NCBI RefSeq assembly: GCF_002286915.1
Contig: NZ_MVOG01000012.1
Span: 1 to 32,060 of the forward strand
From: Bifidobacterium italicum
GTDB taxonomy: Bacteria > Actinomycetota > Actinomycetes > Actinomycetales > Bifidobacteriaceae
Length of the DNA: 32,060 nucleotides
Direction of reading: 5' to 3'
The position numbers and the translations under genes were made by a program. Positions within the stretch are counted from its first letter, which is position 1. The number at the start of each line of letters is the position of its first letter. The notes under the pieces were generated by a model, which searched no databases, was not told where the DNA came from, and saw nothing but the letters and a program-made list of their open reading frames with translations. This document shows positions 16,946 to 25,431 of the stretch, one piece after another.

Positions 16946-16974
16946 TTGGCAGTTTTCGAAACTTTCGATATAGT
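16946..16974 (+). promoter_or_regulatory. lacI-type regulator promoter with internal operator
   Basis: A -35 TTGGCA (16946-16951), a spacer of exactly 17 bp and a -10 TATAGT (16969-16974). The spacer (16952-16968) contains GTTTTCGAAACTTTCGA, which shares GTTTTCGA with the operator arm at 16799-16819. This points to autoregulation by the downstream LacI protein. Confidence 0.65.
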
Positions 16975-17024
16975 GGACGGCAACGAGTCGCATCGGCGAC
17001 ACCACGATGGCAAAGGAGCCTGGC

Positions 17025-18050
17025 ATGACGGGGAACAAAGTCACATTGGCGGACATCGCGCGCGCAACCGGGTATTCGCTCGCGACGGTGTCGAAGGCGC
17101 TCAACGGGCGCTCCGACATCTCGTCCGAGGCGCGCACGACGATCGACCGCGCGTTGCGCGAGTCGGAATACCAGCGCCGTGGACAGCGCACAACACCGCA
17201 ACGCTACATCGAGGTGGTCTTCCAGGACCTCGACACGATCTGGGCGCTCGAGGTCCTGCGCGGTGTGCTGCGCGAGGCGCGGCAATACGCGGACATCAGC
17301 GTCATCACGACGGAAAGCGGCACACGCCAGCACCCCGACGACGATTGGATCGACGGCGTGCTGCGCCGCAGGCCATTCGGCGTCATCTTCATCTTCGCGA
17401 ACCTGACCGACGACGAGAAGACGAAACTGCAGGCCAACGGCATCCCCTACGTCATATTCGACCCCTCGGGCGAGCCGTCGAACGACGACTTCTCCGTCCA
17501 GGCGGACAACTGGGCGGGCGGCGTGCTCGCGACACGCCATCTGCTCGCGCTCGGGCATACACGTATCGGCATCATCACCGGCCCCGAGGAGATGATGTGT
17601 TCACGTGCGCGCTTCGACGGCTATACGTCGGCGCTCGCCGAACGGGGCATCCCCGTCGACCCCGCGTTTGTGACGGAAGGGGATTTCACGACGGAAGGCG
17701 GCTATGCACAGGCGACGGCGCTCCTCGAACACCCGCAACGCCCGACGGCGATCTTCGCCGGTAGCGACCTGCAGGCGATGGGCGTCTATGAGGCGGCACG
17801 CCAGAACGGGCTGCGGATCCCCGAGGAGCTTTCCGTCGTCGGATTCGACGACGTGCAGACGTCCGCGTTCCTCGGCCCCGCGCTCACGACGGTGCGTCAA
17901 CCGTTGCACGACATGGCCGCGGCCGCCGCGCGCATGCTCATCGACACGGCCGAACGACGCCCGACGCAGCACCATGTGATCCTGCCGACGACGCTCGTCG
18001 TGCGCGGCAGCACACAATCATTGCACGGCAGCGAAGCAAACACGCAATGA
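17025..18050 (+). CDS. LacI-family transcriptional regulator
   Basis: A 341-residue repressor. The N-terminal helix-turn-helix VTLADIARATGYSLATVSKALNGRSDIS (residues 6-33) is textbook LacI, with the hinge region after residue 50, and it is followed by a periplasmic-binding-protein-like sensor domain (TAIFAGSDLQAMGVYEAARQNGLRIPEELSVVGFDD). The start at 17025 has AAAGGAG; the longer frame from 17007 starts inside that site. Divergent from the binding-protein gene, it probably represses the transporter/GH43 operon and itself, with a xylo-oligosaccharide as inducer (inferred). Confidence 0.92.
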   Translation: MTGNKVTLADIARATGYSLATVSKALNGRSDISSEARTTIDRALRESEYQRRGQRTTPQRYIEVVFQDLDTIWALEVLRGVLREARQYADISVITTESGTRQHPDDDWIDGVLRRRPFGVIFIFANLTDDEKTKLQANGIPYVIFDPSGEPSNDDFSVQADNWAGGVLATRHLLALGHTRIGIITGPEEMMCSRARFDGYTSALAERGIPVDPAFVTEGDFTTEGGYAQATALLEHPQRPTAIFAGSDLQAMGVYEAARQNGLRIPEELSVVGFDDVQTSAFLGPALTTVRQPLHDMAAAAARMLIDTAERRPTQHHVILPTTLVVRGSTQSLHGSEANTQ

Positions 18051-18063
18051 GCCACATTGTCGG

Positions 18064-19797
18064 TCAGCAGTCGTCAGCGGCCATGGTTGCACTGACGCCG
18101 ACGAGGCAACCGACGAACCCACCGGACCATTCGGTGCTCAGCGGCGCCACGTCGATGGTGGCGAGCGCCGGCGCATCCCAGGCGAGCGGTACACTGCGCG
18201 CCACGACGATGCGCACGACGCCGTCCTCGAAGACGAGCATGACCGATCCGTGCGCGCCGCCGGCGCCGATGTCGCCTTCATCGGCGCCCTCCCCGCGACG
18301 CAGGCTCCAATGCACTGCATCGCCGTCGATATCGACGCGCAACGTATGGCCGTTGTCCTGACGGATATGCACCGATCCGTGGTCGGGGCAGCGCACGACG
18401 CACCGGTCCTCGGGGAGCCTGCGGTAGACGACCGACGGTTCATCGCGCACACATGCCGTGTCACACGCCATATCGAAGGGCGCACGCGCGTCGATGACGG
18501 CGCGCCCCTCGCAGCGCCCGACGCGCACACCGCGCAATGCGCCGTCCATGCCGTCGATCTGGACCGTTTCAGGCAGACGTCCGTTGCCTCCGGCGATCAC
18601 CGGCCATCCCGGATCGTCGTCGTCCCTGAGGTCGGGGGCGGCGTCGAGCGTCCATTGGGCCAGATCGCATTGCCAATCGACCGGCGTGATGAAGGTCTCC
18701 CTGCCGAGGAAGCTCAACGTGCCGTGCCCTCCTGTGCGCGTCTGGCGTGAGCCGAGGCAGGCAAGCCACCATCCAAAGAGGGGATGGCGCATCAGGTCGG
18801 CATGGCCGACGCATTGCACGCGCTCATCGACGCCGAGGTGGCGGTGCGTGAGGAACGGGTTCTTCTTGTCCGGATGGAACAGCCTCGTGTAGCGGCCGAC
18901 GACGGAGCGCTCGTCGGGGCGCGGCGGACGCGGCTCGTCGCCGCGGGCGCGCGCATCACGCACGAACCCGTCGATCGCCTGCCGCAATCCTTGCGGCGCC
19001 GCCGCACGCATGATCATCTCGCTGTGGTCGAAGCTCGTGCCGCCTTCGGCCGTCATCAGATAGACGTAATCGCCGATGCGGTACAGATGCGGCCCTTCCG
19101 CCCAGACCGCCTCGACGCCGTATCCGTTCCAGATGACCGTTCCGCCGCGGATGCCGTCATCGTCACGCGATGTCATCAGGCGCCAGCCATCCGGATCGAT
19201 GCGTTGCGTCCACACCTCGGTCTGCCCCTCCCAGCGCGGATGGACGGCCGGCCTCGTCTGCGTCCAATAGACGGAGCCGTCGATGTCCTCGAAGAGGTCG
19301 GGGTCGATGCCTTCAGCGCCTTCGACCCAATAGGGGCCGCGCCACGGGCCTTCGAGCGCATCGGCCTCGATGATGAAATTGCCTTGGCTCGCGCGCGCCC
19401 CGTCGATCATCGCGGCGTCGGCGCCCGCGGCGGCTGCCGCGTCGGTGTCGATGCGCGCGACCGTGCAGCAGATCACATAGCGTCCGGCGATATGGCGCAG
19501 TGTCGGCGCATACAGGCCCCCGGAATCGAGGACGAAGGGGATGAGCAGCCGGCGGCCCATCGCCTCGTCGACGGCGTGCCCGACGAGGCGCCAATGCGCA
19601 AGGTCGCACGAGTCGTGAATCGGCAGTCCGGGCACAAGTTCGAAGGACGAGTTCACGAGCGCGACCCGCCCCCCGCCCTCATCCCATATCCAGCTGGGAT
19701 CGGGGTACATGCCACGCAGCACCGGATTGGATACGGTGATTGTGGGCGCGTCGTTCGCCATTGTGCCATCGTTCGTCAATACGGCGTCGTTCGTCAT
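18064..19797 (-). CDS. Second GH43 glycosidase, divergent
   Basis: A 577-residue GH43 enzyme with the catalytic triad in place: Asp33 (MYPDPSW), Asp165 (GIDPDLF) and Glu234 (AEGPHLYR). It keeps the propeller and a degenerate C-terminal sandwich ending STEWSGGFVGCLVGVSA, which aligns with the ending of the other GH43 (FTGAFVGLAA). It differs by an Ala-rich insert (about 118-135), a longer polar insert near 270-305 and Cys-rich parts, and is only distantly similar to the 11696 gene. It has no signal peptide, so it is cytoplasmic. It is convergent with lacI, the stop codons lying 14 bp apart. Likely beta-xylosidase or arabinofuranosidase; specificity is open. Confidence 0.85.
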   Translation of the reverse strand: MTNDAVLTNDGTMANDAPTITVSNPVLRGMYPDPSWIWDEGGGRVALVNSSFELVPGLPIHDSCDLAHWRLVGHAVDEAMGRRLLIPFVLDSGGLYAPTLRHIAGRYVICCTVARIDTDAAAAAGADAAMIDGARASQGNFIIEADALEGPWRGPYWVEGAEGIDPDLFEDIDGSVYWTQTRPAVHPRWEGQTEVWTQRIDPDGWRLMTSRDDDGIRGGTVIWNGYGVEAVWAEGPHLYRIGDYVYLMTAEGGTSFDHSEMIMRAAAPQGLRQAIDGFVRDARARGDEPRPPRPDERSVVGRYTRLFHPDKKNPFLTHRHLGVDERVQCVGHADLMRHPLFGWWLACLGSRQTRTGGHGTLSFLGRETFITPVDWQCDLAQWTLDAAPDLRDDDDPGWPVIAGGNGRLPETVQIDGMDGALRGVRVGRCEGRAVIDARAPFDMACDTACVRDEPSVVYRRLPEDRCVVRCPDHGSVHIRQDNGHTLRVDIDGDAVHWSLRRGEGADEGDIGAGGAHGSVMLVFEDGVVRIVVARSVPLAWDAPALATIDVAPLSTEWSGGFVGCLVGVSATMAADDC

Positions 19798-20130
19798 CGG
19801 AGCGCCTCAGCTTTCAGTGTCGTCATATATAGGAAAGGGCGGACACACCGTCGTGCCCGCCCGGATGGAGGGGCCTGCATGCCGGGGAGGGCGGCGCGAT
19901 GCGCAGCGTGCGGATGAGGAGGTCACGCGCGGCGCATCGAGGGGCCGCGCCTCCAACCGGCCGTAGGCGGATGCATCCCGCGCCCGCCGAGGAAGGAAAG
20001 GAAAGGAACGGTCGCCGATGCATTGGGAGAGGAAAGAGGAGGAAAGGAATACGAGGAATACAGGAAATGCTGGTGATGATGGAGGGGGTGTCCCCGCCGC
20101 CGATGCGGACGGCGGCGGGGACACGCGGGG
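19798..20130. other. Gap between xylA and the second GH43: hairpin and purine-rich stretch
   Basis: Besides the xylA terminator hairpin (20088-20124), 20003-20087 is strongly purine-rich on the plus strand (runs of GGAAAGGA and GAGGA). Near the GH43 start a minus-strand TATATA (about 19827-19832) could be its -10, without a clear -35. No convincing gene is present. Confidence 0.5.
20088..20124 (-). terminator. Terminator hairpin of xylA
   Basis: GTGTCCCCGCCGCC (20088-20101) pairs perfectly with GGCGGCGGGGACAC (20111-20124) across a 9-nt loop, seven bases after the xylA stop. On the minus strand it is followed by CCCCTCC rather than a U-tract. Confidence 0.7.
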
Positions 20131-21480
20131 TCACGCGTTCGCGAGCGCGTCGATGATGTAGTTGTTGACGGTCGCCTTGACGTCCTCGAGGTGGTCGGGG
20201 TGCGTCGATGCGATGATCTCGGACTGCGGCTTGTCGATCGCGTAGTCGTTGAGCGACTCGAGCGTCGCGGTGCCGTCGTCGATCGTCTTACCGATGCCGG
20301 AATCATAGGAGCCGTACCGGTTCGCGACGAGGTCCTCGATGTACTTGTCCTGGTGCATCTTGTCGGCGACGAGCAGGCCCGCCGCGAAGGTGTCCATGCC
20401 GGCGATGTGTGCACGGAAGAGGTCCTCCGCCGTGAACGACGTGCGGCGCGGCTTCGCGTCGAAGTTGAGGCCGCCGTGGGGGCCGATCTGGCCTTCGTCG
20501 AGCACTTCCCACATGACGGAGGTCGTCTCGTACAGGTTCGTCGGGAATTCGTCGAGGTCCCAGCCGAGCAGCATGTCGCCCTGGTTCGCGTCGAGCGAGC
20601 CGAGCACGCCGTTGTCGCGCGCGACGCGGATCTCGTGCTGGTACGTGTGTCCGGCGAGGTTCGCGTGGTTGCCTTCGAGGTTGAGCTTGAAGACGTCGAT
20701 GAGGTCGTAGGCGCGCAGGAAGTTGCAGGCCGTCGCCGCGTCGAAGTCGTACTGGTGCGTCATCGGCTCCTTCGCCTTCGGTTCGATGAGGAACTGCGCG
20801 TCCATGCCGATCTGCTTCGCGTAGTCGGCGCACATGTGGAAGAACTTCGCCATGTGCTCCTGTTCGCGCTTCATGTCGGTGACCCACAGGTTCTCGTAGC
20901 CTTCGCGGCCACCCCAGAACACGTAGTTCTCGGCGCCCAGCCGCTTGCCGATCTCGAGCGAGTGCTTGAGCTGGGCCGCGGCGTAGGCGTAGACGTCGGC
21001 GAACGGCGACGTCGAGGCGCCGGCGACGAAGCGCGGGTTCGTGAACAGCGAGGACGTGTTCCACAGCAGCTTGACGCCGGTGGACTTCATGTTCTCCTCG
21101 ATCTTGTCGACGACGCGGTCGAGGTTCGCGTTCGTCTCGCGCAGCGTGTCGCCTTCCGGGGCGATGTCGCGGTCATGGAAGCAGAAGTATTCGGCGCCGA
21201 GCTTCGTGAAGAACTCGAACGCGTAGTCGACCTTCGCGAGCGCGTTGTCCATCGGATCGGCGTACTTGCCGTCCCACGGGCGCTGCGCGGTGCCGTTGCC
21301 GAAGGGATCGGTGAGCGGCGCGTCGAAGGTGTGCCACCAGGCGACGCCGAAGCGCAGCCAGTCCTTCATCTTCTTGCCGGCGACGACCTTATCGGCGTCG
21401 TAGTACTGGAAGCCGAGCCCCTCCATCGGGCCGTTGCCGCGGCCGACGTACTCGATCTTATCGATGTCCCACAGTCCCAT
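20131..21480 (-). CDS. xylA: Xylose isomerase
   Basis: A 449-residue class II xylose isomerase converting D-xylose to D-xylulose. The catalytic base His102 and Asp105 are in CFHDRD, and the signature [15 protein letters not shown] is at 188-202. Metal ligands are Glu233 and Lys235 (IEPKAKEP), Glu269 and His272 ([12 protein letters not shown]), and Asp297 (SLDANQGD). Two ATG codons are adjacent (21483 and 21480); the second has the better 5-base spacing from AAAGGAG. It has its own promoter far upstream, a leader of about 130 nt and a terminator hairpin. Confidence 0.97.
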   Translation of the reverse strand: MGLWDIDKIEYVGRGNGPMEGLGFQYYDADKVVAGKKMKDWLRFGVAWWHTFDAPLTDPFGNGTAQRPWDGKYADPMDNALAKVDYAFEFFTKLGAEYFCFHDRDIAPEGDTLRETNANLDRVVDKIEENMKSTGVKLLWNTSSLFTNPRFVAGASTSPFADVYAYAAAQLKHSLEIGKRLGAENYVFWGGREGYENLWVTDMKREQEHMAKFFHMCADYAKQIGMDAQFLIEPKAKEPMTHQYDFDAATACNFLRAYDLIDVFKLNLEGNHANLAGHTYQHEIRVARDNGVLGSLDANQGDMLLGWDLDEFPTNLYETTSVMWEVLDEGQIGPHGGLNFDAKPRRTSFTAEDLFRAHIAGMDTFAAGLLVADKMHQDKYIEDLVANRYGSYDSGIGKTIDDGTATLESLNDYAIDKPQSEIIASTHPDHLEDVKATVNNYIIDALANA

Positions 21481-21621
21481 CATGACTCCTTTGTTCTGCG
21501 TTGCGCTGTGTTGCGGTGCCGTCTTCGGCGGGTCGCGTGACGGGCGAACGTCGCCGTGCCGGCCGCCCCCGCCATGGCGGCGGTCGCCTCCGAACGACTA
21601 TGTTCATTCGTCTTATTAAGT

Positions 21622-21661
21622 AAGCTACAACGACGGCCATCATTTGTCAAACCATCTAACT
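21622..21661 (-). promoter_or_regulatory. xylA promoter with XylR-like half-site
   Basis: On the minus strand a perfect -35 TTGACA (21645-21650), a 17-bp spacer and a -10 TAGCTT (21622-21627). Immediately upstream, AGTTAGATGG (21652-21661) is an exact copy of a 10-mer in the xylR/xylB region. Downstream, CTTA-cTTAa-TAAG (about 21612-21624) forms another small dyad. The remaining parts of the gap 21481-21830 contain the GC-rich leader (with a CCGCCATGGCGG palindrome near 21587) and nothing else recognisable. Confidence 0.65.
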
Positions 21662-21830
21662 TTCATCGGCGAGTCCCGCACGATGCCGCCGTTTTCCCGT
21701 CATCCGCCCATCCGCCGCCACACGCCTACGGCATCGCGTACGCACCCGCCGCGTGCGCATACGCGCGGCGCCGCTCCCCTTGCGCCGACATGCGTCACAC
21801 AGTCGCGCAGCCGATCAGCAGCCCGGCCAA

Positions 21831-22355
21831 TCAGCCGCGCAGCCGGCGCACGAAGCGCTCGGCGGTCCGCGCGAGCTCGTCGTCGTCGATCGTCCTCGAC
21901 GAGCCGTGCACGACGAAAGGCTCCTCGTAGTCGAGGCCGAGGTAGCGCGCGGTCGTGCGGTACGGCAGCAGCAGTTCCTCCATAGTCGCGCCGTGCCTGC
22001 CGTCGGCCGTGTACATGTCCTCGGCGCCCCCGGTCGTCACGGCGAGCAGCATGCGCTTGCCGGCGATCGCGGCGCCGTCGCCGTACGCCCACCCGGGCGT
22101 GAACACGGCGTCCTCCCACAGCTTCATCAGAGCCGGCGCGCTGTACCAGTAGAACGGGAAGAGGAACGCGAGCCGGTCGGCGCGGCCGCACACGCGATGC
22201 TCCTCGTCGACGTCGATGCGGAAGTCGGGGTACAGCGCGTACATGTCGCGCACGACCACGTCGTCGGGGTCCTCGCGCGCCGCCCGCCGCGCGAGCGCGC
22301 GGTTCACCCTCGAAAGCCGCAGCCGGTCGTGGAACACCATCAGCGCCGTCGTCAT
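21831..22355 (-). CDS. Flavodoxin-fold NAD(P)H oxidoreductase (KefF/MdaB type)
   Basis: A 174-residue protein of the Flavodoxin_2 type. The MVFHDRLRLSRVNRAL opening binds FMN or FAD phosphate. The block LFPFYWYSAPALMKLWEDAVFTPGWAYGDG is the hallmark of KefF/MdaB quinone reductases, and AVTTGG follows. It probably reduces quinones or azo compounds with NAD(P)H. ATG 22355 is preferred over ATG 22460 because AAGGAGGAGG lies just before it. The C-terminal part (PYRTTARYLGLDYEEPFVVHG) matches the family. It is divergent from metY, with no evident functional link. Confidence 0.87.
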   Translation of the reverse strand: MTTALMVFHDRLRLSRVNRALARRAAREDPDDVVVRDMYALYPDFRIDVDEEHRVCGRADRLAFLFPFYWYSAPALMKLWEDAVFTPGWAYGDGAAIAGKRMLLAVTTGGAEDMYTADGRHGATMEELLLPYRTTARYLGLDYEEPFVVHGSSRTIDDDELARTAERFVRRLRG

Positions 22356-22531
22356 CGTCGCCTCCTCCTTCATGTGCGCCGGCCGCCATGCGCCCGGCGC
22401 ACACAGTGTGGGACGCGCCGGCGGCGCACGCGGCCGTCGTGGTTTAATACCGGTGTCCAACCTACTCCGCCACGTCTACCCGCCGCACGGCGCGCGCGTG
22501 ACGGGAAGCCAACCGCAGACGAGGAGCGTAC

Positions 22532-23842
22532 ATGGCAGACACAGCCACACCTATCAGCACCGAACACGAGGACACGATCTGCGTGCAGGGCGGCTACCAG
22601 CCGGGCAACGGCGAGTCGCGCACGCCGCCGATCATCCAGGCGACGACCTTCAAGTACACGTCGAGCGAGCAGATGAGCCGCCTGTTCGACCTGTCCGAGT
22701 CCGGCTACTTCTACACGCGCCTGCAGAACCCGACGAACGACACGGTCGCCGCGAAGATCTGCGCGATGGAGGGCGGCGCCGCGGCGATGCTCACCTCCTC
22801 CGGACAGGCCGCGAACTTCTTCGCGCTGTTCAACATCTGCAACCAGGGCGACCACATCGTCGCGTCGAGCGCGATCTACGGCGGCACCTTCAACCTGATC
22901 AACGTGACGATGCGCAAGATGGGCATCGAATGCACGTTCGTGAGCCCCGACTGCTCAGCCGACGAGCTCGAGGCCGCGTTCCGCCCGAACACGAAGGCCG
23001 TCTTCGGCGAGTCGATCGCGAACCCGGCGCTCATCGTCCTCGACTTCGAGAAGTTCGCGAAGGCCGCGCACGCGCACGGCGTCCCGCTCATCGTCGACAA
23101 CACGTTCCCGACGCCGATCAACTGCCAGCCGATCCGCTACGGCGTCGACATCGTCACGCATGCGACGACGAAGTACATGGACGGCCACGGCTCGTGCGTC
23201 GGCGGCGCGATCGTCGACTCGGGCAACTTCGACTGGCTCGCCCACGCCGAGAAGTTCCCGGGGATGTGCACGCCCGACGACTCCTACCACGGCGTCGTCT
23301 ACGCGAAGGACTTCGGCAAGGCCGCGTTCATCACGAAGGCGACGGCGCAGCTCATGCGCGACTTCGGCTCGACGCCGGCGCCGATCAACTCGTGGATCAT
23401 GGGCATGCACCTCGAATCGCTCGGCGTGCGCATGGAACGCCACTGCGCGAACGCGCTCAAGGTCGCCACGTTCCTCGAGGACGACCCGCGCATCGCATGG
23501 GTGAGCTGCCCGGAGCTGCCCGGCGACAAGTACCACGCGCTCGCCGAGAAGTACATGCCGAACGGCACCTGCGGCGTCATCTCCTTCGGCGTGCCCGGCG
23601 GCCGCGAGAAGGTGTCCGCCTTCCTCGACCACCTCAAGATGATCGCAATCGCAACCCACGTCGCCGACGCGCGCAGCTGCGTGCTCTACCCGGCCGGAAC
23701 GACGCACCGCCAGCTCACCGAGGAACAGCTCGACGAGGCCGGCGTCGGCATCGACCTCGTGCGCCTGAGCTGCGGCATCGAGAACGCCGACGACATCATC
23801 GCCGACATCCGTCAGGCGCTCGACGCGGCGCTCGGCGACTGA
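22532..23842 (+). CDS. metY: O-acetylhomoserine sulfhydrylase (MetY/CysD family)
   Basis: A 436-residue PLP enzyme of the Cys/Met metabolism family, forming homocysteine from O-acetylhomoserine and sulfide. PLP Lys214 is in THATTKYMDGHG, YTRLQNPT (61-68) and SSGQAAN (89-95) bind the cofactor, and VDNTFPTP is the Asp motif. The C-terminal LVRLSCGIEN carries the Arg that binds the substrate carboxylate. The length fits the O-acetylhomoserine type. GAGGAG precedes ATG 22532. A 183-bp part of its 3' region is repeated at 25870. No SAM or other riboswitch is seen in the 175-bp upstream gap. Confidence 0.95.
   Translation: MADTATPISTEHEDTICVQGGYQPGNGESRTPPIIQATTFKYTSSEQMSRLFDLSESGYFYTRLQNPTNDTVAAKICAMEGGAAAMLTSSGQAANFFALFNICNQGDHIVASSAIYGGTFNLINVTMRKMGIECTFVSPDCSADELEAAFRPNTKAVFGESIANPALIVLDFEKFAKAAHAHGVPLIVDNTFPTPINCQPIRYGVDIVTHATTKYMDGHGSCVGGAIVDSGNFDWLAHAEKFPGMCTPDDSYHGVVYAKDFGKAAFITKATAQLMRDFGSTPAPINSWIMGMHLESLGVRMERHCANALKVATFLEDDPRIAWVSCPELPGDKYHALAEKYMPNGTCGVISFGVPGGREKVSAFLDHLKMIAIATHVADARSCVLYPAGTTHRQLTEEQLDEAGVGIDLVRLSCGIENADDIIADIRQALDAALGD
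23557..23739 (+). repeat. 183-bp direct repeat, parental copy inside metY
   Basis: This part of metY (coding from PNGTCGVISFG to EEQLDEA) recurs at 25870-26052 with a single mismatch (C at 23569, G at 25882). The copies are 2313 bp apart in direct orientation and enclose the metY tail, cassette A and part of an IS remnant. The near-identity indicates a recent duplication or ongoing gene conversion. Confidence 0.95.
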
Positions 23843-23867
23843 GCGAAACGCAGCCCAGAGGTCCTGA

Positions 23868-23912
23868 CCTCGGGATGGCAGGCAAAACAGCTGTTTGCCT
23901 GCCATCCCGAGG
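23868..23912 (+). terminator. Long hairpin downstream of metY
   Basis: CCTCGGGATGGCAGGCAAA (23868-23886) pairs perfectly with 23894-23912 across a 7-nt loop; a 19-bp stem between convergent metY and lipoprotein A. There is no U-tract. Confidence 0.65.
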
Positions 23913-23945
23913 CCGACCCCTGCGCTTGCCCACTGTGGCATCCCC

Positions 23946-24722
23946 CTATCCGAACGGCTTCCATTCAGGCGGCTTGTATTCCTGAACATCCATGGCCTCA
24001 TGATTGTTCGCCAGACACATGGCCGCATCGACATCGCCGTAATCGAAACTGAAATGCCCGTGCGTCTCGGCGATGGTGGGAGCACGTCCCATGCGACGAT
24101 CATTCCAGTATTCGTCGAATCTGCGATTCTCCGCATCGTAGTCCTTCGCCGTATACGACGTCTTCACCAGATTGTTGCGATGCAGGCAATCCACCACCCC
24201 CTCCGATGGATTCCGATATAGGTTCGGGTTCGAATGCTGGCGTTGGTACACCTCGTTCACGTTCAGCATCTCCGCCATGCCGCATGCCATATCATCTTCA
24301 CGCAGTTTTTCCTCCCGCGCCTCCTGCCCTTCAACAGATGCCATCGACCACCGTGCTTGATAAAACTCACCGACCTTCATAATCGGCGGCGCGGCATACC
24401 CTTTGTTGACAATGCATTGACGATAGCTCGCCCATGCCTGCTCGTAGTCGGCCCGGCTAACCCGCCCTCCGTTCTCCAACGCCCTCTCCAGAATAGTCAC
24501 TTGACGATCCCCCATGGGCGCCCCGTGCATCTGTCCATTACGAGCTTTCTGATCGAGATCGAGTACCATCTGCACATAGTCCTGCATGGACGAGGCAATG
24601 CGCTGACCCTCCGCACCAGTATCCGGATCCGCTTCGTTGGAGCCACACCCCGCCAGCAGACCGCAGGCAAAACACATCACCATGACAATTCCGCCGAATC
24701 GGGCGAAAACCTCACGCATCAT
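23946..24722 (-). CDS. Cassette A lipoprotein, function unknown
   Basis: A 258-residue putative lipoprotein. The signal sequence MMREVFARFGGIVMVMCFACGLLAGC has lipobox LAGC with Cys26. The mature part is clearly homologous to the 26759 gene over its length. Shared landmarks are LERAL-x(2)-G-x(2)-S-x-ADY, YRQC-x(3)-KGY, E-V-Y or D-I-Y followed by NP-x-LY, VDCL and a final FSFD...EWKP or EAWKP. Four Cys are conserved after the lipid Cys, enough for two disulfides. No known domain is recognised. The start at 24722 follows GAGGA; the upstream TTG at 24749 is less likely. It lies 115 bp after the small secreted gene. An immunity or surface-receptor role is inference. Confidence 0.85.
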   Translation of the reverse strand: MMREVFARFGGIVMVMCFACGLLAGCGSNEADPDTGAEGQRIASSMQDYVQMVLDLDQKARNGQMHGAPMGDRQVTILERALENGGRVSRADYEQAWASYRQCIVNKGYAAPPIMKVGEFYQARWSMASVEGQEAREEKLREDDMACGMAEMLNVNEVYQRQHSNPNLYRNPSEGVVDCLHRNNLVKTSYTAKDYDAENRRFDEYWNDRRMGRAPTIAETHGHFSFDYGDVDAAMCLANNHEAMDVQEYKPPEWKPFG

Positions 24723-24753
24723 ATTTCGAGTCCTCACATTCCAACTCAAAATA

Positions 24754-24798
24754 TGGTGTGGTGTGAGACCGTATTCGATGCGGTCTCACACCACACCA
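24754..24798 (-). terminator. 18-bp hairpin between the two genes of cassette A
   Basis: TGGTGTGGTGTGAGACCG (24754-24771) pairs perfectly with 24781-24798 across TATTCGATG. It lies inside the transcription unit between the small secreted gene and the lipoprotein gene, as does the hairpin at 26698 in cassette B. Partial termination or mRNA protection is inferred. Confidence 0.65.
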
Positions 24799-24837
24799 CA
24801 CATCGTTCATCATCGAGCCGAATCAGAAGAGACGCAA

Positions 24838-25179
24838 TCAACCTGCTCGATAGTAGGCCCAATCTCGTCCACGCTCGTTATTGCCTTTCATGGATGCCTT
24901 GCAGACTGACAGCACACCGACACTGCGGGAGTCTATTCGCCCTTCCTGAGCAGCTTCGCAGTAACCAAAGGCATAGCCACTGGTTACTAATTCGATGGAC
25001 GAGGCATCCCAACCGACACTGTAGTTCCCGCCAGAAACCTTTCCATGGAAGGTCCCGGAACCGCTGTACCACTTCCCGGTATCCACCTGCGCCGCCAAAG
25101 CAGGTGCGGCCGTCGAGAAAGCAAGAGCCAGTGCACATAACATTGGCACGATTGCGCGCGTTGTTTTTCTAATCTTCAT
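24838..25179 (-). CDS. Cassette A small secreted protein
   Basis: A 113-residue pre-protein with a classic Sec signal peptide (MKIRKTTRAIVPMLCALALAFSTAAPALA, cleavage after ALA) and a mature part of about 84 residues. It is Gly/Ser/aromatic-rich with two Cys (GYCEAAQ and SVCKAS), ending GRDWAYYRAG. It is a distant paralogue of the 26315 product through YCEA-x-Q, SVG/DVG-x(3)-C-x-A and a C-terminal GD-x-A or GRDWA. The start at 25179 has GGAGGTGG. It could be a Sec-exported bacteriocin or peptide toxin; an Lcn972-like layout is a weak impression only. It has its own promoter at 25232-25261. Confidence 0.82.
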   Translation of the reverse strand: MKIRKTTRAIVPMLCALALAFSTAAPALAAQVDTGKWYSGSGTFHGKVSGGNYSVGWDASSIELVTSGYAFGYCEAAQEGRIDSRSVGVLSVCKASMKGNNERGRDWAYYRAG

Positions 25180-25231
25180 GAGCCACCTCCATGATACTTG
25201 TAGACATCTCCACTCTGAGACATCTACGAAC

Positions 25232-25261
25232 ACTATAGAAATCAGGGAAAACGATAGTCAA
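25232..25261 (-). promoter_or_regulatory. Promoter of cassette A
   Basis: Minus strand -35 TTGACT (25256-25261), 18-bp spacer, -10 TATAGT (25232-25237), giving a leader of about 45 nt. The leader contains AGACATCT twice (25202-25209 and 25218-25225), also readable as an imperfect inverted repeat GTAGACATCTC/GAGACATCTAC. Confidence 0.7.
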
Positions 25262-25431
25262 GCATTCTACCCATATTGTGTATGCGAGCTCAATCAATCT
25301 GATAAGAGAAGCTCGGTCGGGCGAATCTGCATCATTCAGCACACGACCAATTGTTGTATTCACTTAGTTGTGGACGGCGTGAGGTGGTGCAGGAAAGTTG
25401 GACTCTTGAGTGGGATGGGAGTCCGTTGGTG

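Noticed and set aside
19807..20134. Small ORFs on the minus strand after xylA
   Set aside because: They run through the terminator hairpin and the C/U-rich strand, with low-complexity Ser/Pro/Arg composition and no start signal.
25169..25363. Minus-strand 64-residue ORF upstream of the cassette A secreted protein
   Set aside because: It contains the readable promoter (25232-25261) and overlaps the next start without a ribosome-binding site; probably not translated.
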